64,000 nt of DNA. Source: Adiantum capillus-veneris (lineage: Eukaryota; Streptophyta; Polypodiopsida; Polypodiales; Pteridaceae). The stretch covers positions 155,042,045-155,106,044 of the forward strand of contig CM043950.1 of the NCBI GenBank assembly GCA_014529385.2, written 5' to 3'. Shown piece after piece: positions 1-11,050 of this stretch. The notes beneath the pieces were generated by a model. The model did no database searches. It was given only the letters and a program-made list of their open reading frames with translations, and was not told the origin of the DNA. Position 1 is the stretch's first letter. Each line of letters opens with the position of its first letter. The translations under genes were made by a program, and so were the position numbers.

Positions 1-1145
1 CGTACAATAGGTGGCTCAGGCTCAGCCACAACCTGTGGTTCCAATCTATCCTGTCCTTGCTCCTCTTGAGCCCTGACATTTTGTCTTGCACGTGCAGGTC
101 CATCTTCTTGGAAGACAACTCTTCTAATCTTCTCAACCCTCTCTGGTTTAGAATGATATTTGGATTCATTAAAGTGAACATCATTGCTGCGGACAACCTT
201 TCTGGATTCGGGATCCCAAAGTCTGTACCCCATCTCACCAGAATTACCATAGCCTAGAAAGATGCACTTTCTACTCTTTGGCTCAAGTTTGTTCCTAAAT
301 TCCTTTGGAACGTGAGTATATGCTTCACAGCCAAAGACTCTGAGATGCTTGTATGAGGGCATTTTGCCTGACCATACCATCTCTGGCACTGAATCCTTCT
401 GCAAAACCTTGCTAGGAGATCTATTTACAAGATGAACAGCTGTTGATACAGCTTCAGCCCAAAACCCATTTGGCAGCTGTGCATTAGACAACATACTTCT
501 GACCTTCTCTTGTATGGTCCTATTCATCCTGTCAGCAACACCATTTTAAGGAGGATTGTAAGGAGCAGTAAGTTCACGTTTTATACCTTTTGACTCACAA
601 AAGTCCTGAAAGGCCTTTGAAACATACTCTCCACCATTGTCAGTGCGTAAGCATTTAAGCTTCTTGCCACTCTGATTCTCCACAAGTGTCACAAACGTTT
701 TGAAAACACTAAACGCTTCATCCTTGTTCTTGAGAAAGTAAACCCATACTTTCCTCGAGTAATCATCTATAAATGTCATAAAGTAAGAATCTCCCCCTAG
801 AGATAGGTTAGGCATAGGTCCACACAAATCACTATGAACAAGTGCCAACTGTGTATCTCTTCTACTGCTTCTATGCTTATGTGGCTGCTGTGTTTGCTTA
901 CCATACAGACAATGTTCACAAAATTCAAAATCATTAAATGAAAAGCCAGGCAAATAACCAGAACGAGACAAGATTTCCATTCCCTTCTTGGACATATGTC
1001 CTAACCGGCTATGCCACAAAGAAACGTTCGGCTGCTCGGTTACATTGATTACATTTTTAGAGACATTTGATACATAAATCATGTAAAGTCCTCCAGACTT
1101 TACTCCATGTGCTACTGTCATAGAACCCTTGGATATCTTCCACAT
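1..1145 (-). pseudogene. C1 integrase region of copia polyprotein (partial, one nonsense codon)
   Basis: From residue 1 of the open part there is a GAG-pre-integrase segment (WHSRLGHMS, then a CEHCLYGKQ zinc-binding end). The integrase core follows, with catalytic Asp in LVHSDLCGP and in LRTDNGGEY. At 547-549 a TAA interrupts the normally conserved P-x-Q-N-G segment. The same frame then runs to base 1 through the rest of the core (NGVADRMNRT) and the GYRLWDPESRK / SNDVHFNE region typical of copia integrase C-termini. Integrase would join cDNA to host DNA. It is a relic because of the nonsense codon and the upstream frameshift near 1145. RT and RNase H would lie to the left of the window. Confidence 0.88.
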
Positions 1146-2349
1146 GTCTGTCCAAAAGTGGTGACGTAGCCAGCATCATCAAGTAAACCTGTGCTGATCA
1201 AGCTCTTTGTAATTGCGGGAACATGTCTCACATTCTTCAGTGTGAAAGAAGAGCCATTCTGAAACTTCAATTGAACATCTCCAACACCTAAGATCTCACA
1301 TGTCTGCCCATTGCCTAGCCGAACATGATCTTTAGTGGTCACATAAGAAGTAAACCACTCCTTGTTTGGAGACACATGAAGTGATGCCCTTGAGTCTATA
1401 ATCCAGTCACTCAGTGCATTTCCATCAGATGCTGTAAGAAGAGCTGAGTCCATTGTATTCTTCAAGAAGTAGATGTCTCCTGACACTAGACTGTCATCCT
1501 CTGCAACAGTGTTTGTCACATTTATTTCTTGAATCTTCACTAAGGACTTGTTCTTCTCACCATGGTCTTCAGCTTTCTCTTTGCCTTTTTCTGCTTTCCA
1601 TTCTCTGCAGTCTCTTTTCATGTGACCCTTCTTGCCACAATGGTAGCATTCTATGTCACTCTTGCCTTTAGCACTGCGGGACTTGCTATGAGACTGATTC
1701 CTCTTTCCACCTTTGTACTTTTCTTTGGTCCTTCCCCTGACAACTAAGGCTGTTCCTTTGCCTTTGTCCATTGTCTTTCTATTGGTTTCTTCAGTAAGCA
1801 GACTTCCTTCTACACCTACTATGTTCAAACCATTTGGAGGTGCAGAATTACTCAAAGCTGTGCGAAAGGTGTCCCAACTTTCCGGCAATGTGATCAACAG
1901 GAACATAGCTCTAACATGCTCATCAAACTTCACACCTTGAGATGACAACTAACTATAGATTGTGTTGAATTCATTCAGATGATTGACATAGGTGTCCCTT
2001 CTTTCATCTTCAAGTCAACAAGCTTCTTAAGCCAATATACTTGTGAAGCTGCACTCTGCTTCTCATAAAAATCACTCAGCTTTAACCATGCTTGATAAGC
2101 CGACATCTCGTCTGCTACATTGAAGTAAACGCTTTCTGCCAAAGTCAGCATAATGGTAGAAAGTGCCAATTCATCCATTTCGCTCCATTCATCTTCGCCC
2201 ATATCTTCTGGTTTTATCCCCTTGAGCTTTATAGGTTTTATCTGCTTCTTTTGTACCAACACGTGCCAAATCTGCTTCTTCCACAATGGGAAATTGGTTC
2301 CATCCAGCTTCTTGATATTGTAAAGAGCAGTGTCCTGTGATCCAGCCAT
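1118..2349 (-). pseudogene. C1 gag-protease region of copia polyprotein, frameshifted
   Basis: The gag start is ATG at 2349 (MAGSQDTALYNIKKLDGTNF), the usual copia gag N-terminus that precedes a UBN2-type capsid. Near 1990 the frame shifts, and a TAG follows near 1950. The frame 1948-1118 then continues the capsid (FDEHVRAMFLLITLPESW). A CCHC zinc knuckle (CYHCGKKGHMKRDC) lies about 100 residues into this part and a protease segment at about residue 185. The protease active site reads D-S-R where D-S-G or D-T-G is expected, so this protease would be dead even without the frameshifts. The frame overlaps the integrase frame by 28 bases, consistent with a small indel near 1145 rather than programmed shifting. 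Confidence 0.87.
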
Positions 2350-3430
2350 AGCTATGCTTCACTGTGGTTTACTTTCCTGGGAAAAGTTCGGCAGAGTTTC
2401 CCCTGTAAACTGACCTCTGAACCAATATCAACATGTCAAATGAACCAAGAAAGCTTCAGATTCTGCATAAATTTTTGCAGAGTCTCCTTTGTAAAATGGC
2501 TCTGGTGTACTAAAAAACAGACCAAAAAACAGCTCAAAAAACACTGTCTCTCTGACACTGTAAGCTGCGGGTAAACCTGTCCTGCACCTGTACTGTCTCT
2601 CACTGTCCTGTCACTGTCCTGTAAGCATAGACTGTGACAATGCCTCAAAGGTAGTAAAGCAAAGATGCAATCCCAACTGTCTAACTCACAGTCAATACAT
2701 CCTAGCTGCCTATCTAAGGGTGCTCGAGGGATCGCTCCAAGACTTGTATCACCGAAAGGATCTCAACATTCGAGAATCCCCCAGCTCAATAAAACCTCAC
2801 TCGACCCTCAACAAAGGCTACAGTAAATCTGACAGTACATAGACTTCCCACAAAGTCATACATCCACAAATTTCCCACTATATGCTGTAACCGCTGCGGC
2901 GGTTGTTTGCTGCGTGACTCACAGCCAGCAAACCCTCAGCAAACATACATCATCTCTGACAATACATCCCATGTGGAAGTACCTGCAATGTCAGGATGAA
3001 ATCTGGAATATCAAGCAGCAAACACAAGCTACCTGATGAACTAGTGGATGTCGCCTACAGTCTGTGTGTAGATGCGCCCGTGTCGTATGTGACACGCCTC
3101 CAAGGACTGCGAGTCGTCCTTTGATGTGTAGACAGCCACAAATCAACACTCTGGGAGTGTCTATATCCTCAGCACCTGCAGTCGTAGGCCGAAAACCCCC
3201 AATTTGCAGAGTCGGATCTGCACCCGTCGAGACCACGTAGTCGAAAATGGCCTGCGCAGACCTTTGTCGAAGCCGAACGGTGGCCGAGATGACCTCAGAA
3301 TGAAATTCTGAGCACACCCAGCCCTATAGGCTCTCCCACAAGATTTGGGGCCGTGTCTTTGCCTGTCGAATTTCACTCCAATCTGAGTTGGTGACTCTAG
3401 CCTCCTGTAGTGCTGCCCCGAGCCTCGATC

Positions 3431-3445
3431 TGAGCTCTGATACCA
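3431..3445 (-). other. C1 primer binding site (initiator tRNA-Met)
   Basis: On the minus strand this reads TGGTATCAGAGCTCA, matching the 3' end of plant initiator tRNA-Met that primes most plant copia elements. It lies two bases inside the inferred LTR end, as expected, and fixes the orientation and 5' end of C1. Confidence 0.88.
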
Positions 3446-3447
3446 GT

Positions 3448-3616
3448 TGAAGGAGTACGAGCGGAAGTGCGACCGAGAGAGTGCGAGAAGAAGAGCACAA
3501 CGATATGGTGAACTCGCTCTACTGTAATGTGTAGAGCATAGTGAGTTCTTATTAGGTTTTTACAAAAGAATATGTGTACATACCTGGTGGCCCGCCCACT
3601 TACCTGGGCGACCACA
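3448..3616 (-). repeat. C1 5' LTR (inferred, about 169 bp)
   Basis: Bounded by TG on the outer side (minus strand TGTGGTCGCC) and CA (CTCCTTCA) two bases from the primer site. This is short for a copia LTR. The partner LTR is outside the window, so the outer boundary rests only on the TG rule and could be off by several bases or much longer. Confidence 0.5.
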
Positions 3617-5196
3617 TTGGGCTTTATACTAAAAAGTTCTCATCATACTATTCACTTGCTTTTGCAATTTATGTGTGCATTATGCTTATCGATGCCATTT
3701 CCTAGAGCTATTCAATGCCATCATTGCTTGTGATTTGACACTCCAATTGTGTGCCCCAAATCCCTTTGCTTTTAGCTTCATTTTGAGCCCTTAAACTCTG
3801 AAATCCGAGCCCATTAACTCTTTCTAATCACCCTTCCATTATTGGGTGTGTGTGCATTTGTGAACCCCTGTCAAGATTGGATAATATATGCTATTTTTGG
3901 GCATCATCATGTGGACATCCCTTTGATGAGGTGGTCTAGAGGGACATTTCAAGGGTGTTCTTGCGTGAGGTGTGGGTTTCAATTCCCATTACCCAATTTT
4001 AGAAGAAGAGAAACGTGCGCGAACATGTATTGACACCCTCAAAAGGGTTAGGGATGCATTCCCGCGGCTTCATAAACCCTTTGAGGGACATCAGGCAAAC
4101 ATGATCCCAAGCATTTAACTAAAGTGGAAGCTCTTAGGCGGATCCACAGGGCGGAGTTCCCACACCCACGTGATATCGATGCCACGGCCTGCATGTATTG
4201 CACTTAACTTATTTTTCGGCTCCACAAGCCAAAACTCTCATGCATGATCTTAGGCCGCGAACCACTTCTAAGGGAGCAGTCTCACAAGAAAATCAAGGAG
4301 CTCAAAACCTCTTAGGGGATAAGTCCTGTAGACTCTTCCAAGGGTATCTTCCCATGGAACACCAGCTACCAAAGAGCTTGAGCCTCATCTATCTAGGGGC
4401 ATTTCCCATGCTACCAATGCAACCCTACCATTCACAACTAAGGGCATGCTTCTCACAGAAATCCACCCTCTAATTCTCACTCAAGGACATGGATGATTAC
4501 TCGAACACTTCAAAGGAGAAATTGCTTCCACGACCAATCAAGGAAATGTATGCAAATTCTATGCAGCATGTTGATGTCACATATGAAATGTATGTAATAT
4601 TTGTGTCCAAAAACACCACATTGATGGGTTCTAGACACTGCCCGAAGAAGTCCTTCGTGGTAAGACTACCCACAAACACAAGCAGACACAAGATGCACAC
4701 CACATTTGCTATGTATGTGTGTTTTACACCGTTGGCCAAGAAGGGCGCATCCTCAACACAATGGACCAATGAAGATCAAAAGGGAGAAGAGGCGACAACA
4801 ATATGAAGATAAAGACGACAATAAACAATAAAAACAACACAATGAAGATGAAGCAAAATTGACGACAACAAGCAAATTTGAAGTTGGCACCAACGACACA
4901 TTTGACCCTCTGATACTGGAGGCAAATGGACAAAATAATTTGAAAGCACATTTTGTATTTGACTCACCACCTAGTTGCCTACAAATCTCTAGGGGAGGTG
5001 TACACTTTGATCCTACACCCACTTGACAATTCTTTGGGGAGGATGCTTTGAATTTTGGTCTTACACCTAGTTGACAATTCTCTGGGGAGGACACTTTTGT
5101 ATTTTGTGTGCTACATTTGACAATCATCGAAATGATGCCCATCTACACATGAACATGAAATCTTTGTAAACCCCAAGTTTGGCTTAAGGGGGTGTA
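3617..5196. other. No recognisable gene; degenerate retroelement 3' sequence likely
   Basis: ORFs here are short and match nothing I know. The stretch ends in a polypurine tract directly before an LTR-like sequence at 5197, so at least its right part is probably the decayed 3' internal region of an LTR element on the plus strand. Three imperfect 50-base repeats lie near its end. Confidence 0.4.
4968..5112 (+). repeat. Three imperfect tandem copies of a ~50 bp unit
   Basis: Units begin near 4968, 5013 and 5062. Each has a CAC-C-TAGTTG or CACTTGACAATTCT start followed by a GGGGAGG block and a T-rich tail with TTTGA or TTTGTATTTTG. The second and third are the most alike. They lie just upstream of the polypurine tract of a decayed LTR element, a usual place for variable tandem repeats. 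Confidence 0.6.
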
Positions 5197-5549
5197 TGTT
5201 AGGGTAGGCCCAACTTGTGACACCATGTGGGAAAGCCCTCTAGCCACCTCGGAAAGGATAATTGATGACATTGTCCAATAGCAAGAGGATGAAACCCATC
5301 TAGCAAATGATTGTAAAGCACCAAGCCTATATAGAGGCTATATTCTAATCAATCAATTGCACTTTGACTCTTATCAATTGTGTCTATACTCTCTCTATGC
5401 TCTTGCTCTTGGTGTAACCCTAACCCTAATCTCCATCTCCCTAATCCTAACCTTAATACCATGGTTAAGCTAAGGCTTCACCCTCCATAGCCTAATGCTA
5501 ATCATTGGTGATTAGGGATTTCGCTTCCGCAACCACCACTAACCTTTCA
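5187..5549 (+). repeat. Polypurine tract and LTR-like sequence (decayed 3' LTR)
   Basis: AAGGGGGTG (5187-5194) is followed by TGTTAGGGTAGGCCC at 5197. The proposed LTR runs to ...CTAACCTTTCA at 5549, about 353 bp, starting TG and ending CA. It carries a TATATAGAGG segment near 5330 and a pyrimidine-rich stretch after it. No second copy is in the window, and no primer site follows, so it is read as a 3' or solo LTR. The left boundary is better supported than the right. Confidence 0.5.
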
Positions 5550-6769
5550 ATAGAGACCAATGCCGCCACCAACTTCAACCAAAGAGAGGCTTGTGAGTGG
5601 AAGAGAGGGGCAAGTAATGCTTCGTATAATTAATTTGGACCCTTATTAGTGTTTGAACTTGTGGGTTGGAGTTCAAGGCACATGCATCTCATAGGGAACC
5701 AATCAAACGTTTCTAAAACACTATGGATGAGTGCACCAATCCATTGTTGTTGGTTAGATAAAGGATAGGATCATATCACAAACTTACATGTCATAAATGA
5801 AAGATCTTAGATTATTACTCCTACAATAGAGCTTTAACTTCATTCTAATAAGAAAAGGCTTGGCAAGAATAGTAGGATGAACGTTAATTTTGTCCAATTT
5901 ACATAATAATCCAATATCTTGTTAATGCCAAAAAAATTACTACTCTTAACCTAATAGTTGGGGTATAGGCACATGTGCCTTGCCCGGCCGCCCAGGCTAT
6001 GGGTGTCCGTCCAGTGATACCTTATTCTTGTCTACATATACAAAGAATAAGGGATAGCTCATACTTGAGTCTTTCTCACCCACACACTGTGTACCCTAAA
6101 CCACACCACGCATGCATCCATCTGTGCACACATACTCTTCATCTAGTATCCGAGCTTTGGCGACGCGTGCGCCATGGCTTCCCGGCTAGACAGAAGAGAC
6201 GGAGCTCGGCTATGGCGGCTTGAGCTCGGTGACGGTGGATCTGGCTCGATGACATAATATTTGAGCTTAGCCATGTATATTTAGCCTGTATAAAGCTTGT
6301 GTAGCAAGCCAATGCTGAATTTTACAGAGAAACAACAAAAACAAGAAGTATTGCAACTCCTTTTTGCCGTTTTTGGCTCCAAATATGTCCGTCACACGGA
6401 GTCGATGAATATGATCCAGGAGTTTAGGTTGGGATTTTGGTACATTTTGGACGCAATGATGATGTCCATTTTCTAGAATTCTGATCAAAATTGCAACAGG
6501 TGCAACATCTGCAAGTTTAAGCTACATTTTTGGGCTGAAAACGAATGTTTTTGGCATATATTGCACACTCGAACTCAGATCTATATGATCTAGGGATCTA
6601 CCCCAAGGTTTTTGACATTCCAGACGCATTGGTGATATCAAAATTTCGAAACTTTGATCTCTGAATTTTTTGCAGCAACCTACGCTTTTTTTGAGACATA
6701 GAAGATTTGATAGTTGATGACTTGTATGCTACATAGCATTGTGTAGATTGTGTCTGGGCGTATATACAT
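5550..6769. other. No gene seen
   Basis: AT-rich, unique-looking sequence. The longest frames are under 85 codons and have no recognisable domains. A short GC-rich patch lies near 5975-6230. I see no tRNA, rRNA or transposon protein. Confidence 0.5.
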
Positions 6770-7475
6770 CAGGGGAAAGGGCTACCCTTGTTGCTTGTAA
6801 TGCCTCCTGCTTCTGATTGGCTAGGCCTGGAGGGGTCCAATGAGCTTCAAGCATGAGCTACAAGGGGGGGTCGACCAACGCAAGCTAGGGGGTTGCTTAG
6901 GGGGTATACTCACCCACACACACTCACACACACTCTCATTGTGTGCTATGAAAGTGCAAGAGCTCCATCTCCTTCTCCAAGCTCCTTGAGAAGTTGAGAG
7001 CCTACACCAACACTCTTGGGTATGGAGTGCAAATCCAACCAAGAGCCATGCTTCAATGCTTAAGCTTGCCATCTTCTCCATCTTCATTACTATGCTAGCA
7101 AGAAGAGTTATGATAAATGAGAAACTAATTCTTTCTCCTAAGAAATATTTCTTCTTCCTCTTCCCTACCCTCATTCCCTGCTAGCTCTCTCCACCTTCGA
7201 AGGTGTTAGAGGTCTTGGGATAGTAATGCTTTCTTCAAGTTTATGTTATGCTTGTGATGCATGAAGATTTCCATCTTCATTGCATTACCTAGGTCATAAG
7301 GAACACAAAGATTGTATTGTAACAAGTCTCTCTTGATGGGAGAAATCATAATACAAATGCCTATTGGAGGGGGGACCGGCTCCACATAAATCCGGTCCTC
7401 AACTGTTGTCATGTTCTCTAAATTCTCTCTCTTGCAAAAGTATTGTTCATGCCAAGTTAACTAATTGCTATGATT
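6770..7475 (+). repeat. Dispersed repeat, copy 1 (relative at 50745-51510)
   Basis: Shares an ordered series of blocks with 50745-51510. These are a purine run with GGGGAAAGG, ATTGGCTA-GG near a GGGTCCAA block, CACACACTCTCA, GCAAATCCAACCAAGAGCC, CTTCCATCTTCATTGCA-type text, and GGAGGGGGGACCGGCTCCA followed by TAAAT-CGGTCCTCAA. The relationship is clear by eye over about 700 bp, with many substitutions and small indels. No coding potential is evident. It may be an LTR or a non-autonomous element, and ends could not be fixed. Confidence 0.75.
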
Positions 7476-7559
7476 ATGTTGCTTGTTCACCCCCTATACT
7501 TACAAAGTAATTTCTTAAAAGTATTCTCATTAATTTTTGCTACTATCAAGTTAATAGGC

Positions 7560-7943
7560 CAATTCCATTACATTCAACCTGCATGGAAGTGGTGGATGAT
7601 GAATGATGGAGAGCATTACTCGACCTTGCGTCCCCTTGGCAATGGAAGTACTGGCACAATATGCAGAAAACTCAATTTCAAAGAGACTTGGAGTATGTAC
7701 AAGTATGTTCATAGCACTATTCGCAACAGACTATTAACAGATAGAGAGGAAAAATTAGTGTATATGTTTTGCAACGAAAAAATATTGCATCACATCAAAA
7801 GTGCTAGCTACGAGAAGGAAATGCCAACCTGGTTGTATGATTATTGTCAACTGGAAGATGAAGAAGAGTTCAATGTCAGTGTATCTCAATGCACTATAGA
7901 CAAAATAGAAGAGAATATGGTAATAGATGTGGAAGTTGAATAA
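7560..7943 (+). pseudogene. hAT transposase C-terminal fragment, copy 1
   Basis: The translation contains WKWWMMNDGEHYSTLRPLG and then a block (ETWSMYKYVHSTIRNRLL, EEKLVYMFCNEKIL) matching the C-terminal dimerisation domain of hAT transposases, where the family pattern is W-S-x-x-x-x-[IV]-H-x-x-x-R-N-R-L followed by L-V-[YF]. An acidic tail follows (LEDEEEFNVS). The N-terminal BED zinc finger and catalytic core are absent, so this is a fragment. The family Ser-Ser-x-x-E-R-N-W-S segment is altered here, but copy 2 retains it. Confidence 0.75.
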
Positions 7944-9130
7944 CAAGGAGACCCACAACACTCAGACTTAGAAGTAGATAAAAACTTCATAGATGCAATA
8001 TAGCTTGAGATTAGAAGGGAGATTGTGACAAAAACCATTATAAAAGAGCTTGTATTAAATGTGTTTTGATCATATACAATGCTTCATGTTCGCGATTATA
8101 CATAGTGTATTGATCTCAATTGATATGCTTAGAACCAACATCTTGGTCACCAAATAGATTCTAATTGTGCTAGGGGTATCTTGGCGGGCTTGCTTGAATT
8201 TATACTCATTTTCCATGCAAAACATAACAAGGGGACCAAATTTGGATGCAGAACAAGGTGACTGATGTGTGTCCCTTGTACAGATGGAGGATTCACTCGT
8301 TGTGTTAGATTCTGAATGTCTTGGCTTAAGTGGTGAATACTTTTCTCCATCCGGACTTGTGAGTGTTGAGGAGTTTGGGTGGCTATAGAAATTTTTGCAT
8401 CTTTCTATGTCAGCTCAAGTTCAGAGAGAAATTGGAGTATGTACAAGTATGTTCATAGCACTATTTGCAACAGACTATTAGCAGATAGAGAAAAAAAATT
8501 AGTGTATATGTTTTGCAACAAAAAGATATTGCATCACATTGAAAGTGCTAGAGGAAATGCCAATCTGGTTGTATGATTGTCAACTGGAAGACAAAGAAGA
8601 GTTCAATGTCGGTGTATCTCAATGCACTATAGACAAAATAGAAGAGAATCTGGTAATAGATGTGGAAGTTGAATTACAAGGAGACCCGCAACACTCAGAC
8701 TTAGAAACATATAAAAACTTCAGAGATGCAATATAGCTTGAGATTAGAAGGAAGATTGTGACAAAAACCATTATCAAAGAGCTTGTATTAGATGTGTTTT
8801 GATCATATACCGATGCTTCATATTTGCAATTATACATAGTGTGTCGATCTCAATTGATATGCTCAGAATCAGCATCTTGTCACCAAATAAATTTTTAATT
8901 GTGCTAGGAGTATCTTGGCGGGCTTGCTTGAATTTATACTCATTTGCCATGTCAAACATAACGAGGGGACCAAATTTGGATGCAGGACAAGGTGACTAAT
9001 GTGTGTCCCTTGTACAGATGGAGGATTTACTCGCTGTGTCAAATTTTGAACATCTTAGCTTAAGCGGTGAATACTTTTCTCCATCCGGAGGGTTGGGGTG
9101 TTTGGGTGGCTATAGAAATCCGTGTTTATT
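7690..9130 (+). repeat. Two-copy tandem duplication, unit about 735-745 bp, of hAT 3' sequence
   Basis: Matching anchors recur with nearly constant offset: AGTGTATATGTTTTGCAAC at 7757 and 8501, AGAGCTTGTATTA near 8045 and 8778, GAATACTTTTCTCCATCCGG near 8335 and 9069, and TTTGGGTGGCTATAGAAAT near 8374 and 9101. The second unit ends near 9130. The two units are highly similar by eye, so the duplication is younger than the decay of the transposase. Confidence 0.85.
8397..8736 (+). pseudogene. hAT transposase C-terminal fragment, copy 2
   Basis: Contains SSSERNWSMYKYVHSTICNR, the hAT dimerisation signature in its canonical form, followed by EKKLVYMFCNKKILHHI. A small indel near 8555 then shifts the frame, and EEMPIWLYDCQLEDKEEFNV continues to a TAG near 8734. 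It is a near-duplicate of the fragment at 7686-7943, roughly 735-745 bp downstream. No transposase activity is possible from this fragment. Confidence 0.78.
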
Positions 9131-10378
9131 TTGCATCTTTCTCTGCCATCTGTGTCATGTAAATACCTTTCTCTCTCTTTAACTGTAGATCGATGCCTTT
9201 AACTATCAATGCCAACTCATCTCGGGTGAAAGTGACACAACTTTCCCTGATATCATGGGTGGCAACAGTTGTTTCCTCCGATAAAAAGTCTACTGATGAA
9301 CATATAACATTTTTGCAAAATATAACGCACAATCTGCATTGTGCAGTGGATGACCATAAACTTCCAAGTAGATCCTCTTAGAGTTTTCTTTGATTGCTTC
9401 GTGGAGACACTTCGATACCTTCCACCTTCCTTTCTTTATCTCCGGGTTCTCACATGGCTATATTGTTTTGATCATGTCCTTGGTTATTGATCTCTTTCCA
9501 TTTCATGTGGTTTGGATTTTCCATTTTGAAAGTCGTCGAGCAGTGCACGTCGCTTGCTGTGCCGACATACCATGCGCTAGAGACTTCATGCGTTGATTTA
9601 ACAGCCACTTGATGTTGATCATCATGCATTGATTAGGTGCCACAAACATGTTCTTCATCAACCATTTTATCTTAGAACTACAATGGACAAATAGCAAATA
9701 TTCAATATCATTGACAAAAATATAATCTCAAGATTGACCAGTCTCACAGATACACAAAGCAGATAGTCTCGTCCACTACATAAGACGTCGTAAACCGACT
9801 AAATCAAATCATAATTGATGCGACTAAACAAAATCACAATGGATGGACCCAATTGAACCACAAGAAAATTTAAAATACCCCGAATAACACGACAAATTTG
9901 AAATGACTAAAGATCATTGATCCAATTAAAATACAAGACAATTGATCCGATTGAAATACAAGACATGACTCAATGAGATGAACCACCCCAAACCAAATAA
10001 TACACATCAATACAAATGAAATACTCCCGACAAGACAAATGTATATCACAAAAATGTTTAGGTTGGGTAAAAAGATGGCGCAAGTTTAACAAGCGACCGT
10101 TCGACAGGATTAGGGTCTGTCTTTAATAAATGTTCTCTGAAAAATATCAAAACATCAGATGCATTTCTTCTATTTTCCCGCTCTGCTAAATTCTTCCCAA
10201 TAGTCTACTTTAGTCTAAATGGCCCTCATAACATCTTGGTTGGGGTGATAAAATACTTCTTTTGGAAAATAAACTTTCTTGGTTGCACTCCTAGGTATGT
10301 GTCTTTGGCAAAACCTCTCCTTTCTCTCATTCCCCACCTTCAAATGAAGTGGAATCTTCCTCTTGGATCTCATAGAAT
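9131..10378. other. No clear gene; target-side flank of T1
   Basis: Only short frames. The last part, read on the minus strand (10403-10215), gives a basic peptide (FNSMRSKRKIPLHLKVGNER) that I do not recognise. It may belong to the same old minus-strand element whose DUF4283-like part lies at 33562-33783 on the other side of T1. Confidence 0.4.
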
Positions 10379-10541
10379 TGAAGTGTAAACCACTGGCGTC
10401 CACTTCTAGTAGTCATGGCTCGGGCTTGTTGGTCCAATAGGAAAAGTGTAAGAGTGATCGCCGATGAGAAGCGCACTCTAACTGGAACATTCAAGCGTTA
10501 GTTGGCTAAGCATGGGGGCCCAAGTGTAAATGGGCGAGCTC

Positions 10542-10549
10542 ATATAAAA
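10542..10549 (+). promoter_or_regulatory. T1 LTR TATA box
   Basis: ATATAAAA in the context GAGCTCATATAAAAGTCACC, conserved exactly at 32801-32808 in the 3' LTR. Transcription would be expected to start about 30 bases downstream. Confidence 0.7.
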
Positions 10550-10640
10550 GTCACCTAAACTTAAAAATCACCGATTCTCTCATTTGTGCAATTGAAGAGT
10601 GCTCTTGCTCCATCTCCATCTTCTTCTTCATCTCCTTGTA

Positions 10641-10690
10641 TGTGTGTGTGTGTGTGTGTGTGTGTATGCGTGAGAGAGAGAGAGAGAGAG
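10641..10690 (+). repeat. Compound (TG)n(GA)n microsatellite in T1 5' LTR
   Basis: TG repeats at 10641-10665, a short interruption, and GA repeats at 10672-10690. The 3' LTR has the same compound repeat, with the GA part expanded to about 53 bases. Confidence 0.95.
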
Positions 10691-10922
10691 CATTGTGACT
10701 GCACGGTTGTGGTGAGGCGGTTGAGCATAGCACGGTGGTAGCTCCCTCTTCTTTGCAGTGAGGAATTCCTCCATGAAGACGAGCGTAGGGCGGTGGCTGA
10801 CATACCCTTGCTCTCTTGAGCTTGCTAGATTAATCTGGTTGTGTGCTTGCAGCCATTTGTGGCTTACATTCAGTGTACGGCAAGTCCCTTGCTTTGACAT
10901 GTGCAACAGATGCGCACATTTT

Positions 10923-10940
10923 TGGCGCTGTTGCCGAGGA
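10923..10940 (+). other. T1 primer binding site (tRNA-Asp-like)
   Basis: TGGCGCTGTTGCCGAGGA lies four bases after the LTR end. It is close to TGGCGCCGTTGCCGGGGA, the complement of plant tRNA-Asp used by Athila-type elements, with two differences. Confidence 0.8.
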
Positions 10941-11050
10941 GATGCCATGCACTAAGCTCAAATAGCACTCTATGCTGCTTTGTAGGGCAATATGAGATGT
11001 AGGAAAGGTAGAGAAAGAAGGTGTGTGGCTGTTGAGAAGGATTTGTGAAC

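Larger units (their letters stand above)
1..3616 (-). mobile_element. C1: Ty1/copia retrotransposon, 5' two-thirds, degenerate
   Basis: Read on the minus strand the order is short LTR (3448-3616), initiator-tRNA-Met primer site, a leader of about 1.1 kb, gag, zinc knuckle, protease and integrase, leaving the window before reverse transcriptase. This order, with integrase ahead of RT, defines Ty1/copia. Frames are broken at about 1990, at a TAG near 1950, at about 1145 and at a TAA at 547-549, so this copy cannot make its polyprotein. Its 3' LTR, and therefore its target duplication and age, lie outside the window. Confidence 0.9.
10384..10918 (+). repeat. T1 5' LTR (535 bp)
   Basis: Starts TGTAAACCACTGG and ends GATGCGCACA. 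The copy at 32643-33201 confirms both ends. It carries a TATA box (10542-10549) and, about 90 bases downstream, a TG run joined to a GA run (10641-10690). Confidence 0.93.

Noticed and set aside
5412-5460. Telomere-like CCCTAA text (GTAACCCTAACCCTAATCTCC)
   Set aside because: Only two to three imperfect units, inside an LTR-like sequence; not a telomeric or interstitial telomere array.
7500-9130. Possible CRISPR-like or satellite array from repeated blocks
   Set aside because: Only two long units with no spacers; it is a tandem duplication of hAT sequence in a eukaryotic genome.
10672-10690. Ser-Leu and Thr-His repeat peptides encoded across TG/GA microsatellites (also at 32895-32977, 58178-58246)
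   Set aside because: The frames are by-products of dinucleotide repeats in LTRs, with no codon or context support.
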